A stretch of 64,000 nt of DNA from Paulinella micropora (taxonomy: Eukaryota > Cercozoa > Imbricatea > Euglyphida), in the NCBI GenBank assembly GCA_009731375.1, contig BJOX01000219.1, forward strand, positions 725,095-789,094, in the 5' to 3' direction. A program made the translations under genes and the position numbers. The notes below the pieces were generated by a model. It was not told the DNA's origin. It did no database searches and saw only the letters and a program-made list of their open reading frames with translations. Position 1 is the stretch's first letter. Every line of letters starts with the position of its first letter. This document shows, piece by piece, positions 17,433-27,262 of this stretch.

Positions 17433-18404
17433 ATGGACCATAAGCATACGGGAAATAATGAAAACGGAGGTGAAGATGAAGATGAAAGAAAGGAACAACA
17501 AGCACTTGAAATTCATTACCAAAAAAGATTACCAACCGATAAATGGAATACTATATGGTCGGACAAACCACTTAAACAAGTATTTGTAGATTTGGCTGAT
17601 ATGTCAAAACTTAAAGATAAGAAAGGAAATAAAGGCTATGCTTGGATGTTGTTTTGGATTGACAATCACAGCCAATTTTTAATAATTAAACCACTTAAAA
17701 ACAAAACGGCGAAAGAAGTTTATATGGCTTTGAAATCAATACCATACACACCCGAATCAATTACTACTGATAGCGGAAGTGAATATAAAGGAATGGTTAA
17801 GGATTATTTCAGAGAGAATAATATTGAACACCGGACGGTTGAAGTTGGAGACCATCGGGCTCTTGCGATTGTGGACCGTGTAATCAGAACTATAAGGCGG
17901 TGGCTTGACATTCTATTTGAAACTAACAGCAATTTTGATTGGCTTTCTTGGATTGATGATATGGTAGATGCTTATAATATGCGACATCATAGAACAATTC
18001 AAGCTAGACCGATTGATGTATTTAAGGGTGTTAATAAAAATAAACAACGAATTCAGCGGGATGGCTTAGTAGACGAATTTGAAAAAGGAGATAGGGTGCG
18101 AAAGGAGTTAAAAAGGAATTTATTTTCAAAAGGGGGCCGACAATACAGTAAGCAGATTTACACCGTAGTAGGCCGTTCCGGTTTCAAATTAATTCTCAAT
18201 TCGGATGAGCTAGTCAGCCCTCGTGAATTATTAAAGACCAAATTTGACAAACCAGCCGACGAAGAAAAGCAAATTAATGAACAAGTCAAAGAAATAACAA
18301 AAGAAAAGAAAACGAAAGAATTATTAAACCGGGAAGATATTCAGCCGGAGAATGTTGGGACTAGCAGGAGAGAAAGAAAAGCAAGAGTAATATTAGATTT
18401 ATAA
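17433..18404 (+). CDS. RVE-type integrase with an Asp in place of the catalytic Glu
   Basis: A 323-residue protein. The RNase H-fold core shows V-F-V-D-L-A-D (first Asp, near residue 51) and I-T-T-D-S-G-S-E-Y-K-G (second Asp, near residue 112). Thirty-five residues after the second Asp is A-L-A-I-V-D-R-V-I-R-T-I, where the usual Glu is replaced by Asp. A C-terminal SH3-like segment (G-D-R-V-R-K-E-L-K-R, near residue 215) binds DNA in relatives. Polintons and Mavirus-type virophages use such integrases to insert into host DNA. The N-terminal 40 residues are acidic and polar, with no zinc-binding motif visible. The frame is intact. The DDD set may be family-typical rather than a defect. Confidence 0.85.
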   Translation: MDHKHTGNNENGGEDEDERKEQQALEIHYQKRLPTDKWNTIWSDKPLKQVFVDLADMSKLKDKKGNKGYAWMLFWIDNHSQFLIIKPLKNKTAKEVYMALKSIPYTPESITTDSGSEYKGMVKDYFRENNIEHRTVEVGDHRALAIVDRVIRTIRRWLDILFETNSNFDWLSWIDDMVDAYNMRHHRTIQARPIDVFKGVNKNKQRIQRDGLVDEFEKGDRVRKELKRNLFSKGGRQYSKQIYTVVGRSGFKLILNSDELVSPRELLKTKFDKPADEEKQINEQVKEITKEKKTKELLNREDIQPENVGTSRRERKARVILDL

Positions 18405-18408
18405 TTTA

Positions 18409-18960
18409 TTAGATAAAACCAATTGGAAGTATCCAGACTATATCTCTGGTTCTCGCCTTCAAAACCCTGCTGATAGCTGTAATGGAATTGAAAATAATCA
18501 TCTCATTTTCTCTCCCGACACAGACGAGAAAATATTGTTTGTGTTTTGGTTTGTCCACGGCGGTGTTGACATCTACATAAGCGAAATAAAAATCACTTGT
18601 TTTGATATCTCTCGGCTCAATATAGTTCCGCATTTGCGGGTACTCACGAAAAACTTCAATATGTTTTTTTGAGTTGACAAAATTCCGCGAAAGTTTTACA
18701 TATCTTTTGTTTTCGTGGAAGAATGGAACAATAGTTTCATAAGTGCCCCATCCGATTGGAGCTGGCTGGCCAGGGGCTGGGTCGGCTGGGGCTGGCTGGC
18801 CAGGGGCTGGGTCGGGCTGGCCAGGGGCTGGGTCGGCTGGGGCTGGCTGGCCAGGGGCTGGGTCGGGCTGGTCAGGGGCTGGGTCGGCTGGGGCTGGCTG
18901 GCCAGGGGCAGGGTCGGGGTCAAACTGAACTCCTTCCAATGCTGTCGCTAAATCATCCAT
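18409..18960 (-). CDS. Unknown protein with PAPGQP repeats
   Basis: It begins M-D-D-L-A-T-A-L-E-G; an upstream in-frame start at 19041 lies in promoter sequence. Residues 15-70 are a tandem repeat of D-P-A-P-G-Q-P-A-P-A. The rest (about 110 residues) is globular, with F-F-H-E-N-K-R-Y-V-K-L-S-R-N-F near its start, and hydrophobic strands (Y-F-L-V-C-V-G, I-I-F-N-S-I). The Pro-rich region looks like a flexible stalk. No family is recognised. It is convergent with the integrase gene, with only 4 bp between the stops. Confidence 0.55.
   Translation of the reverse strand: MDDLATALEGVQFDPDPAPGQPAPADPAPDQPDPAPGQPAPADPAPGQPDPAPGQPAPADPAPGQPAPIGWGTYETIVPFFHENKRYVKLSRNFVNSKKHIEVFREYPQMRNYIEPRDIKTSDFYFAYVDVNTAVDKPKHKQYFLVCVGRENEMIIFNSITAISRVLKARTRDIVWILPIGFI
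18763..18922. repeat. GC-rich minisatellite encoding the PAPGQP repeat
   Basis: Tandem copies of GGCTGGCCAGGGGCTGGGTC with GGCTGGGGCT spacers, in units of about 30 and 24 bp. This is far more GC-rich than the surrounding viral DNA. Repeat number is probably unstable. Confidence 0.7.
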
Positions 18961-19056
18961 TCTACACAAAATAAAGAATAAATTTCTTTGTATGATGGGG
19001 GGCTTTCGCCCGATTTTTTTTTGTGGATAAAATATAGACACATTATTTATATAGCC

Positions 19057-19733
19057 CTATGTGCCAAGGGGCGAAGTGGGTGAGCCACTATTTACACTTT
19101 CTCTTACACATTTATTCATATTAGCATCACTATTCGTTTTCATCATAATATGTAAATCATAATCAGAATATTTTATATAAGATTTATTAAAACTCAAACC
19201 CTCATCTACTATCCCCATTCTTATTTTATCAATAACTTCTCTTTGATACTCATATCTATTTTCCTTTTTCCAAGCATTAAACAATTTTAGTTCTTTATTC
19301 GTTCTTATTATGTCATGTTTTCTTTGTAAGTTGGCCATCCTATCTTCTTCCACATATAAACTTTCTTGTTCCATCTTCCTGATAACTTTCATAACAGCCT
19401 CTAACTTCACTCTCTCTCTTCATTTCTTTTTCTCATTAAGAGGTCTATTTCTTTATTCAACTTATTTATTTTTTCTTCGGAAGCTATTTTTGTTCTAGTT
19501 AACTTATCAACTCCGTGTTTATTTGTTTCGTAAATGAAAACATAATCATCAACAGACTTATTTTGTTTACTTATTAGACTTTCACTCATCTTACCTTGGT
19601 CTGGTTGGGGCAGGGTTCGGCTTTGGAACTTCTTCACTTCTTGGATTTTCTGAATTCTGAGAGAATGAAGTGCCGACGATTTTTGTCGCTGGGAAAAAGG
19701 TTTAGGTTGGCGGTTTCTGTCTTTTATTTCCAT
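19057..19733 (-). pseudogene. Coiled-coil protein, probably one gene split by a frameshift
   Basis: Frame 1 (19733-19407) gives 108 residues ending in a Lys/Glu helix (E-K-I-N-K-L-N-K-E-I-D-L-L-M-R-K-R). Frame 2, open to 19057, continues the same helical pattern (K-L-E-A-V-M-K-V-I-R-K-M-E-Q-E) but has no good start of its own near the overlap; its first ATG would cut the helix. The switch lies in an AGAGAGAG dinucleotide run (19410-19420), a likely slippage site. I therefore read it as one 220-residue protein with a -1/+2 shift. Two separate genes with a 4-bp overlap remain possible. Function unknown. Confidence 0.5.
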
Positions 19734-19993
19734 TTTTCATTTTTTGTTATTAGTTGTTCCATATAATCCTTACTTGGACCGATTGGATTATGTTCTAGAT
19801 GTTCTATTTCTAATTTTCCTGGTGAGTGGTTTGAAATGCCTTTCTCGTTTTGGTGGACCGATATGGCTACCATAAAAATTCTGTTCTGGGTTCTGTCGTT
19901 ATTTGTTTTCTTTTTTCCTAATTTTCAGATTGTTATTTTTGGTGATATTGTGTTTTGTGTTATTATCAATGTGGTGTGTGGTTTTTGTTCCAT
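19724..19993 (-). pseudogene. Possible small polar protein with an in-frame TGA
   Basis: An 89-codon frame from ATG at 19993 to TAA at 19724, interrupted by TGA at 19925-19927. Its end overlaps the start of the next minus-strand gene (ATG at 19733). The composition (Asn, Lys, Ile, Gln) is that of the surrounding viral genes. No family. Confidence 0.3.
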
Positions 19994-20031
19994 TCCATAT
20001 TTCCTTGTTTCTATCCTATCATATCATAGTT

Positions 20032-20448
20032 TTATTTATGTTTCTTCTTTCTTTCTTGCTTCCTTTTTGATTTCCTCTTGATTTCCTCTTGTTTGTTGAT
20101 TTTTGGAGATTTGGTCTGAAAGACCCTTTTCGGGCTGGTATTTTGCTTGAAAAATACCTGCGCGAAAAGTGTAATCATCTTCTTTACCTCATCTTCCCTT
20201 CCACCATACCACAAATACTTGGACCTACCAACGTACGGCAATAACGCGATCGGGGAAAAAAAATATCTGTAATCTAGGTAAAGTAATTTATCAAAAGAAA
20301 TATCGTGAAAGCAGTTTGAGCCATAGAAAAACAGTGAAGCCTTGCCATTTTGGCTCGAGTAGATAATTTTTATGACATATTTTCCTGAATTGATGTCGTC
20401 AAACACACTACAAGTACCGGTGAAAACGAGAAGGAAAGTCTTGAACAT
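20032..20448 (-). CDS. Unknown viral-type protein at the provirus edge
   Basis: The likely start is M-F-K-T-F-L-L-V-F-T; four codons further upstream is another ATG. The first 100 residues look globular and aromatic-rich (Y-L-D-Y-R-Y-F-F-S-P). The last 30 residues are almost all Lys/Arg/Glu (K-R-K-S-K-R-K-Q-E-R-K-K-K). No family is recognised. Codon choice and A/T content fit the provirus better than the next region, so this is taken as its last gene. Confidence 0.45.
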   Translation of the reverse strand: MFKTFLLVFTGTCSVFDDINSGKYVIKIIYSSQNGKASLFFYGSNCFHDISFDKLLYLDYRYFFSPIALLPYVGRSKYLWYGGREDEVKKMITLFAQVFFKQNTSPKRVFQTKSPKINKQEEIKRKSKRKQERKKKHK

Positions 20449-20567
20449 GTCCGGATGCACGAAAACGTTCAGGCAAAATTAAAGAATGAAACAAAAGGAT
20501 CAATTTAATGAAAATATACTTTCAAAAAATATAACATATTCCAAAACAGTGTCAGAATCCAAGTGCA

Positions 20568-23500
20568 TTACTCGGTAGCAGCGGGAAGAGGGGCAGCGGC
20601 ATGCATCATGTGCATCATGACATGCCGATCGTCGTGGCACTGTTTGGAGCAGAAGAAACCATCCGCAGACACGCAATCTAACTTTTCGCAATCGCCTTCT
20701 TCTACGCAGCAGGTGTAATCGCATTGATCGTACTCATCACTGCCATCTTAAGCTTCCAGCTTGGCGCCGGTCTAGATCTTCCACCACCCTTTGTGCACTG
20801 TGCTGTTGCATTTCTTGCAAGCTGTGCTTTCAAAATCTCGCACGTCAAACTTCTTTTCACACACGCAGCACTTGGCGAGGGTAGAAAACTTTTGCCCACA
20901 AATGAAACTTTTCTTTTTAAGGACCGCGTCGACCTCCCCTTCGTCATCTTCTACCAACTCTTCTTCTTCTTCTTCCTCCTTCCCCTCAGGGATCTCTCCT
21001 TCAACAGCTACTTTGGGCTGCATGCACTTTCTGGAACCATGCTCCTGAAACTTGCGGATGCGATCCTTAGCGTTTTGAACCTGACCAGCATCGATGTCCA
21101 AGCAGGTGACGACCATGTTGGCTTGAAGGGCGCAGATGACTTCTTAGGCAGATCCCATGCAAGCAACCAACACCTTGCTATGTGTGGGAAGAGCATCAGA
21201 GATAATTCGTTTGGACAACTCAGTGGGTTTTTCAAAAGCGTTGGCTCGTTGCTCCGGTTACCCAATAACTTTCTGTTTTTTCGTTGGGACAGAACAGTGT
21301 ACAGGTTGTGACGATCCAGCGTGTTCCTTTCAAGATTGAGATGAAATTCATTCTGGGACGGGTAGACGGGTAGAACGCAACCATGACTCACTGCACTGCC
21401 TTGATCCACTTCTGGACGTGTCCCTGGTAGTTGTGCTTCTCCTTGTACCAGAACACATGCTCGATTGTGCCGTAGCAGCACTGCTGCAAAGCTTCCACCA
21501 AGAGGTTGTACTGGGACAGATGATGATGGAAAACGACTGCGCGCTTGTTAGCATTGCAGACAACACCGAACTAGTTCAGCAATTTGATGACATTGTCCTT
21601 GTTGATTTCAGTAGTGTCAGAAACAAGGTTGGAAATGTTGTAAAAAAGGTCAGCATAAAGCAGATCTGGAACAAACAAGACATAACAAAAGTTCGAAGAC
21701 AAAAAAAAGGACATATTTTCAATTGATGGAAAAGTAAGGGAGACTAAAATTGCAGTGCACGAGATCAGTGTTCTGCGCCATGTTGAACATGTCTTGGACG
21801 ATAATCGTAGCGTTGCTGAAATGGATATGCTGATTTTCAGAGATAGGTACCTGTCAAAAAAATATAAAAAAAAGACATATTTCAAAGCAAAGTCTTCAAG
21901 AGCATGAAACAAGAGGTCTCAGAACCTGTGGCTGTTCAACTTCTTCGCAGGAGACACGTTTGAGTGATGCCTGGATCCAGATCTTCACGTAAGTTTCCAG
22001 AGTGTCCGGGAGAGCGCGGTCCTTCTTTTTCTGCAGGTAGAGGATGTCCACAGTGCGAGCAAGGATTTTCCTGCCTTCTTCGTCGTCAAGCTGGGGGACG
22101 AAATCAATGAGGCTATCCTTCCACGACTTGCGGACGAAATGACTATCAATTTGAAAAACTCCCAAGTTGTCAGCAAGGTCCAGGATCATGTTTTGCAGCG
22201 AGATGAGGCAGACGTACTTCTTCTGCTCCAGAAAAAACCTCTTCATGATTGGCTTCACTCCGCTTGGCTTGCCTTCTTGAAGATCCTCAATCAATGGTTG
22301 CATTTCTTCCAGTAGACAGGGCTCGTCCTTGCGGATGTTGTGAAGTTCGTTGATGCTTTCGATGATTGCATGGTTCTTAGGCATGTCACGGCGAACGCCA
22401 CCAGGGGAAAGAAGCTTCAACCAGCACTTCCAAAGATCACCGGTGTTCGAAGAGACCTAAATCCACATGGAACCGAAAGTCTGCAAGGGGATGTTGTGGG
22501 AAAGTGCGAAGTCCTTCTTCCACGAGGTCAGAAACTTGTTGCAGGACATTCATTCTGGTCCCTGAGACGAACCATTCCAGCGTAACCTTGATCGTGCGCA
22601 GAAATGACGTTTTCGCCAAATGTGTTTTTACGGTGGACGTCAGCAACAGTGTTCTCGAAGGCGCCAAGAAAACTGACGGATTCACGACCTGCATCGTTCC
22701 AACGAACGAAATGAAGAGCTTCCACGTGAATGACCTAGAATTTCGTGTTCTGAGGTTCTTCTCTGTGAATTTGCTGAATTGCATGGCTGGAATGAAGACC
22801 AACGATCGCCTGCAGGGGAAACTTTCCGTACTGGATGGATCTGCGCAGAAGGTTGTTGATCTTGCCCTGGCCCTCGACTGGCAGGCTCGTGAAGTCCATC
22901 CTGGGCCTTTCCTTTTCTACAAACCCCGAAGTCCACAAAGCCTGAAATTCCTTCAAGGCTTCTCATCAACGAAATCAGGGATTCCAAGAGAAAATTGTCT
23001 GCATCGTCAAGCCCAAGCTTTCCGGGATTGACAACTTCGCGCGGATCTTGGATCCAACCCACCCACTGGATCTTCCTGTTGGGATCCAGAGACTTTTTAA
23101 AATTCTCGGCGAGTTGCTTGACATGCTCTGAGTCGAGTAAACGATCAGTCACTGCCCTTTGGGGTTGGGTAGCGATGGCGTCCGGAATGGCCTGCACGTT
23201 CTTGTAAGTCATGCTGGCAAGGGCTTTGGCTGCTTCCTTCATCTTCTCTCTGGTGTCTGCACAGAACAACCAACCAAAAAACATTGTATATTTTTCAACA
23301 AAAGAACAAAAGAAAAGGGGGCTGACCCTTGATGTACTCATTCTTCTCAGCTTTCTGCCTGTCAGCCTCGGAGACATTCTTGCCCACGCCCTTTTTCCCC
23401 TTCATCTTGCGTTGAGAACTTGCGCTTCTTCTCAACTGGTTCGGACCCTTCCGGTGAGGCCTCACTTTTGTGCTTTCCAGATGGATCAGGTGTGGAGGCT

Positions 23501-24805
23501 GAAGAAGAAGACGACGCCAGAGAAAGGGGATGGGGTGGGGCAGAAGACGACGAGGATGAAGACGGTGTCGCGGCAGTGGCAGAGGAGCTCCTGGCCAGAG
23601 GCGTGGTGGTTCCAACCGCCGTCTTGGGCTGTTTTTTGTTAGGGGGGATGGATCGTAATGGAGTGGCTGTTGAGGAACTGCTCGGTAAAGAGCTCGAAGA
23701 ACTACTCGACGAAGAGCTCGAAGGCTGTGTGGCAGCAGGGGCTGAAGATGCGAGGCTTTGGGGCCTGCCTGCAGTTAGCTGAGCAGAAAGACGACGAGCG
23801 AGGGCAGGGTCGGCGGGTGCAAGTTCCTCTTCGTTTTCGCCTCCCACAACCTCAGTAGCTGTGACTGCTCCGAGAATTTGCGGCGCGGGATGCAGAACGA
23901 AGAAGAGAATTGATGGGATGGAAAACAGAGGAAGGATCAGCCGGGGCAGCCTGCGAATCAGCGATAGGCAGCTTGGCTTGCTGCTTGGAAGAATCCTAAT
24001 CTGAAAAATATTGTATATTTTTCAACACGAGACAATGATGACGTCGTGGTGGAAGAAGTGTCTCTCGGATGAAAAATATGACATATTTTTTGGACACTGA
24101 CAAACAAAAACGAAGTGGAGCAAAGATTCGTGAGACATTGAAGCTCAAAAGAAAAATGTAACATATTTTTGTTTGAAGACCTTAGCCTCCTCATCCATCT
24201 CTTGAAATTGTTTGATGTAATTGATCGCAGCCCCTACACCCACGAGCAAAAACAAAAAATCCTAGTGACCCGAAGCCAAAAAACAGTTCGGGAAGCATGG
24301 CAGCCATGAACTCACAGTCCATAATTGAAACTTGTTCAAATTCAAGCAATAACTAGAACAACAGACACAAAGCAACAACAAACAACTAGAACAAAGGAGA
24401 GAGAGCTTGCTGACTTCTAGGAGCTGCCGCGTTTGGGCCTTTGGAGAACATGTCGTACAACTTCTCGTCCCAGGTCACATCCGCAGGCCAGCCCACGTAG
24501 TAAGCTTAAGTGAAGCACAGTTCATCGAGCAATGCAAACGTCTTGAAGTCTCCACCTTCCTCTTTGCTTGGGTCGTTGACCCACACCTGAACGTGCCAAA
24601 GTCGAGGGTTGTAGTTGTAACTAGTAGCACCTTTTGGCTTAAACGCAAACTTCCACACAAAACCGAGATCGAAAGAGCTCTCGATTTGACCCGTGTGGTC
24701 AGTCCCATGCTCTCCTCCAAGCTCCAGCTCAGAGCAAATGAGCTTCATGTCAGGTGTGATCCATTTGTAGGTGAAGTAAGACTTGTCGATAGAGGGACCA
24801 CCCAT
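20568..24805 (-). pseudogene. Gene L copy 1: multi-domain DNA methyltransferase-like gene with introns
   Basis: Modules from the ATG at 24805: an unknown N-terminal domain (24410-24805; G-G-E-H-G-T-D-H-T-G), a 17-residue exon at about 24190-24232, a Ser-rich linker (23430-23850), a region with weak ParB-like character (22440-23240; I-Q-W-V-G-W), an alpha-helical part (21900-22420), an amino-methyltransferase core (21000-21900) and a Cys-rich end (20568-20910; C-C-V-C, C-K-K-C, F-C-S-K-Q-C-H). Motif IV reads A-D-L-F-Y-N and motif I is M-G-S-G-S-like. A TAA sits at the end of the first block, where copy 2 has Thr-coding sequence, and a TGA sits in V-Q-stop-V-M-V-A-F-Y-P, where copy 2 is open. 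Introns carry the AAAAATAT-N3-ATATTTTT palindrome. Likely activity was adenine-N6 or cytosine-N4 methylation; the substrate is unknown. Confidence 0.6.
24003..24170. repeat. Three AAAAATAT-N3-ATATTTTT palindromes in one intron of gene L copy 1
   Basis: Copies at 24003-24023 (spacer TGT), 24071-24090 (GAC) and 24151-24170 (AAC, with one arm changed). The arms are inverted repeats while the 3-nt spacer is free. The matching intron of copy 2 also holds three (56232-56399). Another pair at the next intron is 23275-23297 and 57095-57114. Confidence 0.75.
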
Positions 24806-25312
24806 GATGTATTGTTCGGAAAGAGATTTTGAGAGTGCAACAATCTAGACACCTGAACAAAAGTGATCAAGTTGACCGGAAGCGGTCACGAAGCAAAAAA
24901 AAATTAAGTTAGGCCTGAAAACATGTGTTTTTTATTTTGATAGGGACGGAAAGTCACCCTCATATGCTGAAATGCAATCGAAAATGGCAAACGGACCCAG
25001 TCCGGCCACTCGTCCCAAAAACTGACGTCAGAAACCGGTTTTTGTGCCTTGGTGGCACCGAGTGTCGGCTCAAACCGGCTCACTTTGGCAAATATGCCAT
25101 ATTTCTTTTTCTGAGACATCATTTGAAAGTGATTTTTTACACTTTTTCCGGGCAGATTTGTTTGAAAAGGGTCCTGTGTCGGAATTATGCCATATTTCTG
25201 TTTTCCGACAACCTTGTAAAACCATTCTCGCCACTTCTGTTTTTTTTTTTGTTGACAATATTAGGTTCTCAGGCGAGGTTACCTGTCTGCGCTGAGAAGC
25301 CACTTCGTTGAA
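24806..25312. promoter_or_regulatory. Divergent intergenic region between genes L and R (copy 1)
   Basis: About 500 bp separate the gene L ATG from the first gene R codon. The region is closely matched, inverted, at 55085-55590, for example AACCGGCTCACTTTGGCAAA against the matching part near 55300. It holds two shortened palindromes (25089-25104 and 25181-25198). Conservation between two otherwise eroding copies suggests a shared promoter. The alternative is a common untranslated exon. Confidence 0.5.
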
Positions 25313-26810
25313 GTGGCAAAATCGATTCAGGGCACTCCTTTTGTTTCTGATTGCAACACGTTCGCAGAAGAAGACCTGAAAATCAAGAAAGCTGTCTCCA
25401 GTAAGTTGCCTGTAGCACGTTCAATGAGTTTTTTTTTCTCTTGTGGTCACTCGTGGTCAGGCGATTTCATGGGTTTTGGCTTCGAGGCTTGGGTGAAAAT
25501 GTTCGCGCCTGACAGACTTTACAGATTGTGGCACAAGTTAGCGCATGTCAGGCATCCGAACGGTCAGTTTCGCAAAATTGAAGAACATGACGCCCAAGTT
25601 CTTTTGTCGGAGGGCAGACAAGCGTTTTCGTGCTTCCTTCTTTTCGTCATGCTTCAACATGGTCAGCGTTTTCTCCAGTGGGAGCTTGACTTATGCCTTG
25701 AACTCAAGCATCAAGGACTAAGCAGGGAAGGACTCGATGTTTTGTCATCGTTTGGAAGAGTGATTCCGATCAGGAGCTTTGATTGCCGCCGCAAAATTCG
25801 CCTTCAGGAAATCAAGACATCTCTAAGTTTCTTTCCTTCCCCCCCTCCGTCACGCCTGGATGATCATCAACTGTGTTCTGAAAAATATGCCATATTTTTT
25901 GTCTTTTCAAAATTTTACCTTGGTTAGCTTTGAGCATGTGTAGTTGCCAAAAATATAGCATATTTTTCTTGTCTGAAATGTTTTCCGCAACCCACAAGTA
26001 CAATTCCTTTCATTACTTGTACTTTAACTCCTGCAAAATCCTCGGTGTGCCTAATCACAGAAAACTCGGTTCTCTGCGGATGAGCTCTTTTTTGCTAGTT
26101 CTCTTTGAAATTTTTGGGTAAAAGATTGTCTGAAGATTTTGTAGAGAACTCACCGCTGTCTGCGCTGGTTACTAGTTCATTCTCCGTCCTTTAAAGCTTG
26201 TGTTTTAAAGGAAGAAGAGCACCAACTCAAACTCTTGCTGGTCGTCTTCGGACTCCTGTCTGTCAAATTACTGGCTGGCTGGAAAGCAACGCCAGGAGGA
26301 GTTTACTTCTGAAGCACAATGTTACAATCTCCTTCTTGCATTGTTGACCCTTGAAGCTTCGTTACTGAGGGAGGGTTCTGGCAAGAAATTACAAATTTCT
26401 TCAGCGGTAAAATTTCTTGCTCCGATTCTTCATCTGACCCCTACGGTCGTTACTGGGTGCGCAGCGCCGAAAAAAACCAAGTAGCTGTTTTTTTCTGCGC
26501 TGCGCGATCCCTGGTAAAACTTGTTTCTCATTTAGCGGAGGGTGTTGGCATGAAATGACAAATTTCTTCCGCTGTAAAATTTTATTCCAATGTTCTTCTT
26601 CTGACCCTGGAAGCTTCGTTACTTGTTTCTTCCATTCTTCCCTGTCCAGAGGGACCAGGCGGAGTGGAAGAACCACTCAAACTGGTTGCACAGTTTTTTT
26701 TTCTTGTTTTTTTATATCTTTTTTTTTTGTTTTTTTTTTGTTTTTTTTTGGGGGGGTGTCAGTTTGGAGGAGAAACGAGCCGACGACCTGAAGTCTACTT
26801 GGTTCGACAA
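25313..26810 (+). pseudogene. Gene R copy 1, 5' part (cut by the Copia insertion)
   Basis: The first exon is open from about 25313 (GTG; the true start is unclear) to a GTAAGT donor at 25400. The acceptor GGTCAG is near 25459, and the frame then reads S-D-F-M-G-F-G-F-E-A-W-V-K-M-F up to about 25830. An intron follows with two palindromes (25880-25899 and 25948-25968). Exons between 26 and 26.7 kb are uncertain. The last exon begins after GTGTCAG near 26760 and reads L-K-S-T-W-F-D-N-F-A, crossing the Copia target site in frame when one target copy is removed. Gene R is discussed further at its 3' part. Confidence 0.5.
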
Positions 26811-26815
26811 CTTCG
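26811..26815. repeat. Copia target-site duplication, left copy (CTTCG)
   Basis: CTTCG directly before the 5' LTR is repeated at 50682-50686 directly after the 3' LTR. Five-base duplications are normal for Copia. Removing the element and one CTTCG restores an open frame in gene R. Confidence 0.85.
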
Positions 26816-27262
26816 TATTGAACTATAATGTACACATTATATCTCAATGCTTATCCGGTTTGAATCATATCTCATTAGACAATTTCACGTGACAGTTTTC
26901 ACCGTTACCGCTTTATACCATACGGATACTTTTCCACATTTATTATTCAATTGCCATTATATTACCTTTATTTCGGCAGTCATCTATGATTTCTCTTATT
27001 GGTTCTCTATCTTTACATAAGGTACATAATTCAAGATGACTGTACTCGAATTCAAGATGACTGTATTCTCAATTGTTTTACAGTGTCCTACTTTCATTGG
27101 ACAGGTTCAATTCAAGACTTCCGGTTTCGTATTTCATTCTCAGTAAATTTATTTTGATAAAGTTACAAAGTGGCTCTGTCACTTGAAGCTTTTATTAATA
27201 ACGTTATAGGTTTACATAGGCATCCGTCAACAATCTGCATTATGAATCCAGCGGGAGGAATT
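26816..27262 (+). repeat. 5' LTR of the Copia element
   Basis: It starts TATTGAACTATAATGTACAC and ends GCGGGAGGAATT. It is not of the usual TG...CA form, but both ends are fixed by the CTTCG duplication and by the matching 3' LTR. The first gag ATG (27242) lies inside the last 21 bases of the LTR. Confidence 0.85.

Larger units (their letters stand above)
1..20470. mobile_element. Integrated Polinton-like virus / virophage-type provirus (left end outside window)
   Basis: This AT-rich, nearly intron-free and tightly packed block holds a full small-dsDNA-virus gene set: protein-primed PolB, RVE integrase, double-jelly-roll capsid candidate, penton-like minor capsid protein, adenain-type protease and packaging ATPase. 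That combination is known for Polintons, Polinton-like viruses and Mavirus-type virophages. An S74 fibre, a lipase and a GIY-YIG nuclease are accessory genes also seen in algal members. The right limit is placed near 20.47 kb because the next gene (L) is intron-bearing and duplicated elsewhere in the window. I found no terminal inverted repeat, and the left end is not in the window. At least five in-frame stops and two frameshifts indicate an endogenised, decaying copy. Confidence 0.85.

Noticed and set aside
18715-18974. Gly/Trp/Ala repeat proteins on the plus strand
   Set aside because: Antisense readings of the PAPGQP minisatellite.
1-20470. Terminal inverted repeats of the provirus
   Set aside because: No inverse match was found between the first few hundred bases and 19.7-20.6 kb; the left end is probably outside the window.
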